Source of the DNA: Actinopolyspora mzabensis
Lineage (GTDB): Bacteria; Actinomycetota; Actinomycetes; Mycobacteriales; Pseudonocardiaceae
DNA length: 64,000 nucleotides
Reading direction: 5' to 3'
NCBI RefSeq assembly: GCF_900101095.1
Contig: NZ_FNFM01000005.1
Coordinates: 1-64,000, forward strand
Of this stretch, positions 57,001 through 64,000 are shown piece after piece (within the stretch, counting starts at the first letter, position 1; every line of letters starts with the position of its first letter). The notes under the pieces are model-generated. The model did no database searches. It was not told the origin of the DNA and saw only the letters and a list, made by a program, of their open reading frames with translations. The position numbers were made by a program, and so were the translations under genes.

Positions 57001-57850
57001 CGCGCGCCGCGAACAGCGCCGCAAGGACGGCCGCGACCCGGTCGACGTGGTGCTGGCCACCTCGATGCTGCAGGTCGGCGTGGACGTCTCCCGGTTCGGG
57101 CTGATGATGGTCACCGGCCAGCCCAAGAACACCGCAGAGTACATCCAGGCGTCCTCCCGCGTGGGCCGCACCGACAGCGGGCCGGGGTTGGTCGTCACCC
57201 TCTACAACTGGACCAGGCCCCGCGACCTGGCGCACTACGAGGACTTCGAGCACTACCACGCCACCTTCTATCGCCAGGTCGAGGCGCTGTCGGTCACCCC
57301 CTACACCCGCCGCGCGCTGGACCGGGGAGTGACCGCCGCGTTCGTGGCGGCGGTGCGCAACGCCGCCGAGCCGCACTCCGGGGAGAACGACGCACAGGAA
57401 GTGGCGCTGGACTCCCCGCTGGTGGAGCGCATCACCGAACGGATGCTCGACCGCGCCGAAGCCGTGCGGGGGCAGCGGGGGCGCGACTACCTGGCGGAAC
57501 GGCTCGGCCGCACCAAGGACCTCTGGAGCGGCGAGCAGGACGGCGAGCACTCGGTCGGCTACGTCGGTCGTTCCTCGGGCCGCGGGGAGCAGTCCCGCCG
57601 GGCGCTGCTGACCAAACCCGGCGACCACGCCTGGCGGGACAGCACCGTGGCGCAGTCGATGCGCGAGACCGAGAACGAGATCAACCTGCTCGTGCCCGGC
57701 GGGGAGGAGCTGTTCCAGACCCTCTACAACGCTCCCGCCTGGACATTCGCGCCCGCACCGGACGGCGAGGCCGATGCCGAGGACGAGGAGATCCCCGAGG
57801 GCGACGAACTCGGCGACACCGCACTGCCCACCACCAAACGCAAACCGTGA
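53918..57850 (+). CDS. drmA: DISARM helicase DrmA
   Basis: A core DISARM component, a large SF2 helicase thought to load on invading DNA with DrmB. The 1310-residue protein begins with about 60 residues of low complexity, then a long helical region. Walker A PTGGGKT is at about residue 527, the DExH box QDELHLISG at about 785, and the second RecA domain has VGVDVSRFGLMMVTGQP (about 1051) and QASSRVGRTDSGPG (motif VI). A zinc-like CPWCG...CPNAEGSDAC cluster lies near residue 650. ATG 53918 is taken; ATG 53951 is an alternative. It is followed by a 331-bp gap with repeats before drmB. Confidence 0.9.
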   Translation: MTTPDSSDGLFMNPNGEQGSLDMPTGTARGSGGNTGTGEPDAGGEDADARPDPTRLLDTEQRFPDTSGAQVRDGLQELIVRDLLGPWDGEAEQLPYGSSGPRERYLVGMLGPKQDARPTADAEPAPDTGAETGGEANGEGGGELPNVLSPQSLGRIWASSMGLSCTVARDTTALHVTAEWGRYAKEDTETAEGAKRRLWTREPVTVSREVRLDGTGSHRLPLTADTAEEPGVLLAVAARDRDGKRVVELTLVNAQREGTPQEESWMFQTRLRATALDGAAPVFLPADDPLHDSTAEDDPEEQHLRLLYRGQLRYASGHNVAVHPHTNPGARRAHQLETTWLPTYEVPATVAPGNREGSPLAGTELAMDTLATAEPSELRTGLAPLSEGYRRWLDQRESEARELPDSLRETAESAVFQARRAADRVQAGIDLLTDPDHPGYADALAAFRFANRAMAAQRRHTDLARLRETTEIGYPEAKQRVEANGAAGASWRPFQLAFVLLNLPSLVDPDHAERAADSNAVLDLLFFPTGGGKTEAYLGLTAFTFAIRRLQGLYGSGEDARDGGAGVAVLMRYTLRLLTAQQFQRAAALVCAAEMIRREDEGTWGGEPFRIGLWVGGSVSPNWFGQAEQQIRDAREAGDGKRANVLQTLACPWCGSALLAHRDAEVDTATRRVLLHCPNAEGSDACPFSKPHSPEGLPILTVDEEIYRLLPSLVIATVDKLAQLPWKGYAGMLFGRVRRWCPRHGYRHADLDAETGCADKHQQKSGHPNVSSKPVARLRAPDLIIQDELHLISGALGTTVGLFESAVDELCCWRTPSGNEAGPKIIASTATTKRSGEQVRGVFNRDLAVFPPQVTEVSDTFFSHQVSTADKPGRRYLGICAHGVRLKSAEIRVAEILLLAGQTLFDQHGAAADPYMTLVGYFNATRELAGMRRSLDDDVATRVRTHGRRRGISDRLPSRAAMLNIQELTSRISSADISEVLTHLENGFDAEIDTTTRRHAIRANLREIYGQRRKSSRGKDVPEPHPLSARREQRRKDGRDPVDVVLATSMLQVGVDVSRFGLMMVTGQPKNTAEYIQASSRVGRTDSGPGLVVTLYNWTRPRDLAHYEDFEHYHATFYRQVEALSVTPYTRRALDRGVTAAFVAAVRNAAEPHSGENDAQEVALDSPLVERITERMLDRAEAVRGQRGRDYLAERLGRTKDLWSGEQDGEHSVGYVGRSSGRGEQSRRALLTKPGDHAWRDSTVAQSMRETENEINLLVPGGEELFQTLYNAPAWTFAPAPDGEADAEDEEIPEGDELGDTALPTTKRKP

Positions 57851-57925
57851 CAGCGCCCCACCCTCGCTCGGCTCTCCCCGGTGTTGGCGGTGCCGCACGC
57901 ACTGGACTCTCCGGCACAGTGGCGT

Positions 57926-57943
57926 CAATTTCTCGCGAAATCG
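57926..57943. repeat. R1 inverted-repeat element (copy 8)
   Basis: The core CAATTTC-TCGC-GAAATCG (one mismatched pair) has flanking GGCGT and CCGTGCC. It lies 75 bp after the drmA stop. Confidence 0.75.
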
Positions 57944-58020
57944 CCGTGCCCTCGGCGCGGTGCCGAGCACCTACCGCCCCCGCAGGCCGCGCTCCTACCA
58001 CTCACGCAGCCCGACCACCC

Positions 58021-58122
58021 GCGGGTTCTCCCGTGCGGCTCTCGCGAGGAAGGCCCGACGTTGTGTAGGCCGCTACCCGATGTCGGGCCTCCCCGCAGCG
58101 AGAGCCGTGCGAGAGGTTCCGC
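58021..58122. repeat. R2 palindromic element, copy E
   Basis: A complete copy from GCGGGTTCTCCCGTGCGGCT to GAGAGGTTCCGCC. GGCTCTCGC pairs with GCGAGAGCC, and GGCCCGAC with GTCGGGCC, a compensated change relative to copy C. It ends 60 bp before the drmB start, inside the DISARM operon. Confidence 0.8.
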
Positions 58123-58181
58123 CAAGCGAGGGTCCTGGCAAGCCCCCACAACTTCTGACGCCCGCTCCGGAAAGGAGCTCT

Positions 58182-60086
58182 ATGACCACTAATCATCGCC
58201 GTCGCGTGGGCTCGGTCCGCCCGAGCCACCTCATGTTCACCAGCGGGGTCGGCGCGCTGGTCGACATGCCCAACTTCTCCGTGCTGGTGCGCGGGCTCGA
58301 CGACTGGAACTACAACGACGTCCGTGACCGACACGACTGGAAACCGATCGCCGAACCCCGGCTGCTGTCCGCGGTGCAGGGCATCTTCGGCAAGAACGTC
58401 AAGGAACTGCTGCCCGCGCCCTGGCTGGACGGCCTCGACCAGGACCCGCGGGGCCCGGCCTCCCGGGTGGGCGTGCCGACCGTGCCGTTCCCCTCCTGGC
58501 TGCGCTGCACCGCCTGCAACGAGCTCGCCCCGGTGGACTCGCGGGTGTTCGGCTTCGAGAACGAGGTGCCCCGCAGGCCGCAGGACGCCCGGTTCTTCCA
58601 CCAGGGGTGCGGCGTCAAGAAGAGTGGAGCCCCGCCGCTGGCGATCTCCTCCCGGTTCCTGATCTCCTGCACCGCCGGACACTTGGACGACTTCCCCTAC
58701 CCGGAGTTCGTCCACCACGGAGCCGAGTGCCCCAAGGTGAAACAGCCCCGGCTGCGAATGGAGGACCGCGGCGGCAACCGTGGCGTCAACGTCGAGATCA
58801 AATGCGTCAGCTGCGGTGAGCACCGCAACATGGGCCAGGCCATGGGGCAGCGCGGCGAGCAGAACCTGCCGCGCTGCCGGGGCAGGCACCCGCACCTGAA
58901 CCGGTTCGACCCGCAGGGCTGCAAGTGCGCACCCAAGGTCCTCACGGTCGGTGCCTCCAACCAGTGGTTTCCGCAGAACCTCTCGGTGCTGGCGGTTCCC
59001 CGCACCGAGGCGAGTGAGCTGGAGACCAAGGTCGAGCAGCACTGGAACGCGGTGTCCACGCTGCCCGCCGCGATGTATCCCTACGCGCGGGAGAACGTGC
59101 CCGCCTTCCACGAGCTCACCGGCTGGAGCGACGCCGAGATCGAGGCGGCGGTCGAGCGGGTGCGGGCCAGGATGGAGCAGGAGAGCGAGGAGGACAGCGA
59201 GACCGAGCAGCTCGACCTGCGCACCCCGGAGTGGGAGGTGTTCGCCGCCTCCGAGCTGCCCGCACCCACCGACGACTTCACGCTGCGCCGCGCCGAGGTG
59301 CCCCCCGAACTGGCGGGTTACTACGCCGACGTGGTGCAGGCCGAACGGCTGCGCGAGGTCCGCGCGCTGACCGGGTTCACCCGGCTCGACGCGCCCGACC
59401 CGGAGGACCCCAAGCTGGTCACCCGCGCCCCGCTGGCCCGCTCCACGCCGCAGTGGGTGCCCGCCAGCGAGGTGCGCGGTGAGGGGATCTTCCTGCGCGT
59501 GCCCGAGGACCTGCTGCGCGACTGGGAGAGCCGCGCCGCCGAGTCGCACGCGATGTACCGCCACCGGCGGGCCTACGCGGAGTTCCGCAAGAACCGCTAC
59601 TCCGACCGCATCCCCGGCGAGTTCGACGAGATGCGCAACTGGCCCGGCCCCCGCTACCTCGCGCTGCACACCCTCTCGCACCTGCTGATCCGCACCATCG
59701 CCCTGGAGTGCGGCTACAGCTCGGCCAATCTGTCCGAACGCATCTACGCGGGCACCGAGGACGATCCGCGCAGCGGCATCCTGCTCTACACCGCGGTGCC
59801 CGACGCCGAGGGCACCCTCGGCGGGCTGGTCTCGCAGGCCGAACCCGACCGGCTGGTGCGACTCACCCGGCGCGCGCTGAGCGAGGCGCGGCGCTGCTCC
59901 TCCGACCCGCTGTGCGCCGAGCGACTCCCGCAGCCGCCCGCCGACCACCTGCACGGCGCGGCCTGCCACGTCTGCCTGTTCGTCTCCGAGACCACCTGCG
60001 AACGCGGCAACCGCTTCCTGGACCGCAGGTTCGTGGTCCCCGTCGACGAGCACGAGGACCTGGCGCTGTACCGCGAGCGGCCGTGA
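58182..60086 (+). CDS. drmB: DISARM DUF1998 protein DrmB
   Basis: A core DISARM subunit that partners with DrmA. The 634-residue protein starts RRVGSVRPSHLMFTSGVGALVDMPN-like (typical DrmB), carries CTACNEL (about residue 110) and CVSCGEH (about 208) zinc-type pairs and ends in the DUF1998 domain with HTLSHLLIRTIALECGYS and the cysteine cluster CHVCLF...TTCERGNRFLDR (about 596). ATG 58182 has AAAGGAG upstream and is clearly correct. drmC begins ten bases after the stop. Confidence 0.9.
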   Translation: MTTNHRRRVGSVRPSHLMFTSGVGALVDMPNFSVLVRGLDDWNYNDVRDRHDWKPIAEPRLLSAVQGIFGKNVKELLPAPWLDGLDQDPRGPASRVGVPTVPFPSWLRCTACNELAPVDSRVFGFENEVPRRPQDARFFHQGCGVKKSGAPPLAISSRFLISCTAGHLDDFPYPEFVHHGAECPKVKQPRLRMEDRGGNRGVNVEIKCVSCGEHRNMGQAMGQRGEQNLPRCRGRHPHLNRFDPQGCKCAPKVLTVGASNQWFPQNLSVLAVPRTEASELETKVEQHWNAVSTLPAAMYPYARENVPAFHELTGWSDAEIEAAVERVRARMEQESEEDSETEQLDLRTPEWEVFAASELPAPTDDFTLRRAEVPPELAGYYADVVQAERLREVRALTGFTRLDAPDPEDPKLVTRAPLARSTPQWVPASEVRGEGIFLRVPEDLLRDWESRAAESHAMYRHRRAYAEFRKNRYSDRIPGEFDEMRNWPGPRYLALHTLSHLLIRTIALECGYSSANLSERIYAGTEDDPRSGILLYTAVPDAEGTLGGLVSQAEPDRLVRLTRRALSEARRCSSDPLCAERLPQPPADHLHGAACHVCLFVSETTCERGNRFLDRRFVVPVDEHEDLALYRERP

Positions 60087-60096
60087 GGATGTGGGC

Positions 60097-60885
60097 ATGA
60101 CCGGCGAACCGTCCGAGCTGGAAAGTGTCGCTGCCGAGGCGTTACCCCGCCTCGGCGCGAGCGCGCTGCGCACGCTGGCCGACCGCATCCAGGCGGGCTG
60201 GCCGGAACAGGCCGTGCTGTCCGGGCCGGGGGAGGAATACACCGAGACCGCGCGGGCCGTCCTCGACGCCCAGGCGACGGAGGGACGCTCGGCCGAGGAG
60301 ACCGCGGGGTTCCTGCGCGGACTGGCCGCCGGATACAACCGCCGTGCCGCCGAGATCGCGGTCGAACCGGTCTGGAGCGGCCCCGGCACCCACCCGGTGC
60401 CGGTGCGCGCCACCGCGCGGGTGCTGGTCGAACTCATCGAGCGGGCGAACCACGAGTTGATGCTGATGACCTACTCGGCGCGGCCGCACGAGCAGCTGCG
60501 GCGGGCGCTGCGCGCGGCGGTCGAGCGGGGAGTGGCCGTCACCGTGGTCGTGGAGACCCTGCGGGGCGCGCGGGGTGCGCTCGGTGGCCCCGAACCGGCC
60601 GATGCCTTCGCCGGGATCGGCGGCATCGAGTTGTGGCACTGGCCGCCGCGGCAGCGCACCGAGCGCAACTCCAGGACCCACGCCAAGATCGCGGTCGCCG
60701 ACCGGCGCGAACTGCTGGTCTCCAGCGCCAACCTCACCCAGTCCGGAGTGGACCGCAACATCGAGGCGGGGCTGCGGGTGCGCGGCGGGACCGCCCCGCA
60801 GCGCGCCGCCGAGCACCTCACCGAACTCAAGACCCGGGGAATCCTCGAACGGTTGGGGGAGACGCGGCAGCAAGAGGGCGGGTGA
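60097..60885 (+). CDS. drmC: DISARM phospholipase D-family nuclease DrmC
   Basis: A PLD-like nuclease, the third core DISARM gene, dispensable in at least one studied system. The 262-residue protein has the HKD motif HAKIAVADRRELLVSSANLT (about residue 195), followed by QSGVDRNIEAGL; the first half of the fold is visible in LMLMTYSARPHEQLRRAL. Only one HKD motif is seen, so the protein should act as a dimer. ATG 60097 has GAGG upstream; GTG 60091 is a less likely start. It is convergent with the HEPN-like gene. Confidence 0.88.
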   Translation: MTGEPSELESVAAEALPRLGASALRTLADRIQAGWPEQAVLSGPGEEYTETARAVLDAQATEGRSAEETAGFLRGLAAGYNRRAAEIAVEPVWSGPGTHPVPVRATARVLVELIERANHELMLMTYSARPHEQLRRALRAAVERGVAVTVVVETLRGARGALGGPEPADAFAGIGGIELWHWPPRQRTERNSRTHAKIAVADRRELLVSSANLTQSGVDRNIEAGLRVRGGTAPQRAAEHLTELKTRGILERLGETRQQEGG

Positions 60886-60902
60886 AGCCCGGGCGGATGA
60901 AG

Positions 60903-60929
60903 CCGGGGCGGGTTCCGGGAATGCCCCGG
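60903..60929. terminator. Weak hairpin between drmC and the convergent gene
   Basis: CCGGGGC pairs with GCCCCGG around a 13-base loop, in the 132-bp space after drmC. It is a candidate bidirectional terminator. Confidence 0.4.
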
Positions 60930-61017
60930 ACTCCCCGGCTTCGGCGACCGCGCCGGAAAGTCGCAAGTACCGCCGGGCGTTCCCTGAATCCGACGGATCA
61001 GGTGCTACCGGTCGGTG

Positions 61018-61869
61018 TCACCGGACTGGTTCGATGCTTTCCTCGATGTCGTTGAGGATCGCCTGCACCGGGCCCCAGCACAGTGCCACGCTGCCCTTGT
61101 CGAACTTCGGTTGCTTCTCCAGCTCGGCACGCGGGTGGATGAAGTTCCGGTACTTGCGAACGTTGTCCATGAAGTCCTTCGCGTCGAGTTGGATCCACTC
61201 CTTCTCGTGTGCGGTGTCGAGCATGAGCTCCAACCCAGCGCGGTTGGCGGGGGTGTTCCTGCCGTTCCTCCCGACGAAACCGTTCTTCCGGATTTTCTCG
61301 TCCCGTTCGGTCAGCAACGCGTACAGCAGTCCCTCGACGAAACTCCCGATACCGATGATCGCCATGGTGTGGGCACCGCTGTCCTGGCACAATCGGGTCT
61401 CGTTCACCCGGTTGACCAGGAGGTCGACCGCTTCCTCCTCCTCGATCAACAGCCGCAGTCGTCGGTCCAGGTCCTCGGGTGCGAAGAAGACCGCCTGCTC
61501 CCCGTCGGAGTCCAGCGTGCCGAGCACCGGACGGCCTCCCGTCTGGGAGACCACCAGCCGTTCCGCCGCCAGCCTGGTGTTGATCGCCTCGCGGAACTCC
61601 TCGGCGGAACTCTCGCCGTCCTCGTACTCCCGGGGATCGCAGACCCGGCACAGTAACCGTTCGATGTCGGAACGGTTCTCCTTGCGGTCGATCAGTTGCT
61701 CGGACAGCCACTCGATTCGTGGTGATCCGTCGTACTCGGGCGGATCCGACCAGCCCGCGTGCCGCAGCAGCTTCTCCAGCTGATACGTCTTGCGCTCGTA
61801 GGGACCTCCGATGTCGACGATCACCTCGGCGATTCGTTCGGCGGTCCGATCGTCCAGCGGGAACGTCAA
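61018..61869 (-). CDS. HEPN-like protein coupled to the SF1 helicase
   Basis: A 283-residue protein. The N-terminal half (EVIVDIGGPYERKTYQLEKLL, CRVCDPREY) and the following region resemble N-terminal domains of abortive-infection proteins of the AbiJ type, but weakly. The C-terminal part is helical, with MAIIGIGSFVEGLLYALL and VRKYRNFIHP. The RKYRNFIH stretch fits the RxxxxxxH motif of HEPN ribonucleases, which often act as toxins in phage defence. TTG 61869 has AAGGAG upstream and overlaps the helicase stop (TTGA), so the pair is translationally coupled. Assignment to HEPN is inference. Confidence 0.6.
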   Translation of the reverse strand: MTFPLDDRTAERIAEVIVDIGGPYERKTYQLEKLLRHAGWSDPPEYDGSPRIEWLSEQLIDRKENRSDIERLLCRVCDPREYEDGESSAEEFREAINTRLAAERLVVSQTGGRPVLGTLDSDGEQAVFFAPEDLDRRLRLLIEEEEAVDLLVNRVNETRLCQDSGAHTMAIIGIGSFVEGLLYALLTERDEKIRKNGFVGRNGRNTPANRAGLELMLDTAHEKEWIQLDAKDFMDNVRKYRNFIHPRAELEKQPKFDKGSVALCWGPVQAILNDIEESIEPVR

Positions 61870-64000
61870 CTCTGCTCCTTCTCGGCCTGTCGCTGCGCGA
61901 TGTCGACGGCTCTGGTCAGTCGCTCCACGATGCGCGACCCCTTGCGTTTGAAACCGAGTTCCCGCATCGCCTGCTCGATCCGCTCCTGCCGGTCGAGGGG
62001 CAACCGGTCGGTCAGCAGCCAACCGCACAGCTCGACGAGCTCCTCCTCGCCGTAATCCGCTATCCGCAACCCGGGTGTGATCGCGGGACGCGGGCCACGG
62101 GTGATGGTGACCTCGGGCGGCGCGGTGTCCCCGGTGTGCCCGGTGTCCCCGGTGTGCTCAGTGCTCTCCGGGGTATCGGGTTTGTCGGGAACGGCAGGCG
62201 CGGGCTCGCGTTCGGCATCGATCATGGCCTGTTCCCAGGCCTTGACGATGCGTTCGGTCTCGCCCTCCCGGTCGGCGAACCAGGCCGAGGCCCACACCCG
62301 GTGGAACCGCCAGCCGAGGTTCTCCAAATGGGCCTGCCGCAACCGATCCCGGTCCCGAACGCTGTGCGACCTGTGATAGCTGTCGCCGTCGGCCTCGACG
62401 GCCAGGATCATCCGGCCCGGCTCGTCGCGGTGTGCCAGCGCGAAGTCGATGCGGTACTGGGAATACCCCCACTGCGGGTACACCTCGATCTCGCGTTCGC
62501 GCAGTGCGTCGTGGATGTCTTGCTCCAGCCCGTTCAACTCGACCGGCTGTTGCCTTCCGACCTGGTCGATCCGCGTCTGGTTCTGGGCGAACTCCAGATA
62601 ACGGCGGAGCAGTTCGGTGCCGGTACGTTCCTCCCGAGGCGCCAGATCGTGGGGGCCGAAGGAACTGACCACCGTCATTCTCGTCTTGGCGCGGCTGACC
62701 GCCACGTTCAGCCGGCGCGGCCCTCCCTCGTTGTTGAGCGGACCGAAGCCGGTGCGCGCCACGGTGCCGTTGGCCCGCTTGGCCACCCCCAGCGTCAGAA
62801 TGATCGCGTCACGCTCGTCACCCTGCACGCGTTCGAGGTTCTTGACGAAGAATCGCCTGCTGGGTTCGGTGTTCTCGTCGAAGAAGTCCTGCAGTTCCGG
62901 CCGGTCCCGCAGCGCCTTTCGGATGGCGTCGTCCACGCGGGTCATGTGCTTCTGGCCCATGGTGATCACCCCGAGGCTTTCGTGCGGGCGGAACTCGGCG
63001 TGCTCCAACACCCGTTCGACGACGCGCTCGACCTCCTCCGGGGCCGAGCCGTCCTGACCCGGCGAGGCGACCCCGTCGACCACGTCGAGCGTGACCGGGG
63101 TGTCCCAGCGGGCCCCGGGGAAGGTCACCAGGCTGTTGTTGTAGATCTCCTCGTTGGAGAAGGCGATCAGCCGTTCATCCCGGCTCCGGTAGTGCCACCG
63201 CAGCGTTCGCTGGAGCGGGATCAGCGAACGCATCGTCGTCAGGATGGACTCGTAGTCCCGCAGATCGCCCTCGTCCTCATCCTCGTCCGCTGCCTCGGAG
63301 GGTTCTTCGAGCATCCGGCTGAAGAAGTTCGTCGGCGGCAACTGCTTGTCGTCCCCGGCGACCACGAGCCTGCGGCCACGGGCGAGCGAGGTGACCGCGT
63401 CGTGCGGTTCGATCTGGCTCGCCTCGTCGAACACGACCAGATCGAACAGCCGCTCGGCGGGCAGCGTGCTGCTGACCACCAGCGGAGACATCGCCCAGCA
63501 CGGCCGTAGCGCCAGCAGTACGTGCGGGGCACGCTCGACCAGTCGCCGGATCGGCAGATGCCGGGACTTCTTGTTCGCCTGCTTCCGCAGTAGTTCGGTC
63601 TCCTCCGGGAAGTCGTCGCGCACCCGGCGCAGCGCGTCGGCCACCGACCACCGCACCCGCTGCGCGGAGGTCCCACGGTGTTCCCGGTCGGCCTCCTGGA
63701 ACTCGTCCACTGTTCTGTTCCGCTGCTCGCCGTTGACCTCCCGCAGCGCCGGGACCCGCAGCTTGAACTCGTCAAGCAGGGACCTCAGCCAGCAGTGCCG
63801 GAACAGCAGCCAGGTCTGTTCCCCCGTGGCGTCGCGGCGGGCCGCCTCGTCGAGCAGCTCCCCCAAGCCCAGGCCGCGGAACCTGTCCAGCAGCTCGTTG
63901 ATCCGGGGCATCTGCCACATCGTGTTCTTGTCGGCGGCGAGTTCGTGCAGTTCCTCCTGGACCTGCTCGGTTGGGCGGGACTCGTAGTCGGTGAGCCGCG
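61866..64000 (-). CDS. COG1112-type SF1 helicase with MTES_1575-like nuclease and DUF3320 (C-terminal part)
   Basis: The frame is open to the right edge; about 711 C-terminal codons are present. Motif II is FDEASQIEPHDA, then VVAGDDKQLPP, the late helicase motif RLNVAVSRAKTRM, and a PD-(D/E)xK-like nuclease domain of the MTES_1575/DUF559 kind (YRIDFALAH, AVEADGDSYHRS, WRFHRVWASAWF). The end has DUF3320 (DYGEEELVELCGWLL). Walker A lies outside the window. Helicases of this kind (DUF4011-helicase-DUF3320) recur in defence islands; Mokosh helicases are distant relatives. It ends by overlapping the HEPN-like gene. Confidence 0.85.
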   Translation of the reverse strand, partial: RLTDYESRPTEQVQEELHELAADKNTMWQMPRINELLDRFRGLGLGELLDEAARRDATGEQTWLLFRHCWLRSLLDEFKLRVPALREVNGEQRNRTVDEFQEADREHRGTSAQRVRWSVADALRRVRDDFPEETELLRKQANKKSRHLPIRRLVERAPHVLLALRPCWAMSPLVVSSTLPAERLFDLVVFDEASQIEPHDAVTSLARGRRLVVAGDDKQLPPTNFFSRMLEEPSEAADEDEDEGDLRDYESILTTMRSLIPLQRTLRWHYRSRDERLIAFSNEEIYNNSLVTFPGARWDTPVTLDVVDGVASPGQDGSAPEEVERVVERVLEHAEFRPHESLGVITMGQKHMTRVDDAIRKALRDRPELQDFFDENTEPSRRFFVKNLERVQGDERDAIILTLGVAKRANGTVARTGFGPLNNEGGPRRLNVAVSRAKTRMTVVSSFGPHDLAPREERTGTELLRRYLEFAQNQTRIDQVGRQQPVELNGLEQDIHDALREREIEVYPQWGYSQYRIDFALAHRDEPGRMILAVEADGDSYHRSHSVRDRDRLRQAHLENLGWRFHRVWASAWFADREGETERIVKAWEQAMIDAEREPAPAVPDKPDTPESTEHTGDTGHTGDTAPPEVTITRGPRPAITPGLRIADYGEEELVELCGWLLTDRLPLDRQERIEQAMRELGFKRKGSRIVERLTRAVDIAQRQAEKEQS

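Overview
The window is high-GC DNA with GTG/TTG starts, ATGA/GTGA-type gene overlaps and an actinobacterial gene order: metK, trmL, priA, def, fmt, rsmB, rpe, the rib genes, uvrC, rapZ, yvcK, whiA, gap, pgk, tpiA, secG and rbpA. WhiA, RbpA, a DUF397/XRE pair, a DUF3558 lipoprotein and a PriA without helicase motor motifs all point to Actinobacteria, probably the Pseudonocardiales/Actinopolyspora-Saccharopolyspora side. The genus is an inference. No tRNA, rRNA or CRISPR array was recognised.

Positions 1 to about 32.4 kb are conserved chromosomal backbone. It holds one-carbon and translation-initiation genes (metK, def, fmt, rsmB), replication restart (priA), nucleotide and amino acid metabolism (cytosine deaminase, an amino acid permease, a dihydroorotate-dehydrogenase-like enzyme), rpe followed by a riboflavin operon (ribD, ribE, ribBA, ribH and a PH-domain membrane protein), then uvrC-rapZ-yvcK-whiA and the lower glycolysis operon gap-pgk-tpiA, then secG and rbpA.

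From about 32.5 kb to the right edge the window is an accessory, defence-type island. The left junction holds a decapitated NADAR gene, a DUF4352 membrane/secreted protein and a pile-up of repeats. A DndB-like (DGQHR) protein gene is divergent from an unusual HTH-N6-methylase gene whose NPPY motif reads GPPY. Next comes a class 1 DISARM anti-phage locus: drmD (SNF2-type helicase) and drmMI (adenine methylase), then drmA (helicase), drmB (DUF1998) and drmC (PLD nuclease). The locus is split by 8.7 kb of cargo: a DUF3558 lipoprotein pair, a DUF397/XRE regulator module with a divergent mini-operon, an AlbA_2/Schlafen-type regulator preceded by two large inverted-repeat structures, and a membrane protein/winged-helix pair with a secreted glycine-rich protein. 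This last segment is bracketed by a direct duplication of the drmA upstream region. Convergent to drmC are a HEPN-like protein gene and a large COG1112-type SF1 helicase with a C-terminal nuclease domain, which runs off the right edge.

Two features cut across the window. First, drmMI is GC-rich except for about 1 kb immediately after its NPPF motif, which is AT-rich: a probable exchange of the DNA-target-recognition domain. Second, at least three families of intergenic repeats recur: an 18-bp inverted-repeat core (R1, eight copies plus a half) whose flanking arms differ between copies but stay self-complementary; a roughly 100-bp imperfect palindrome (R2, four full copies and fragments); and a mosaic family sharing the head TCCCCGGTGCGT (R3). 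They sit between genes in both backbone and island.
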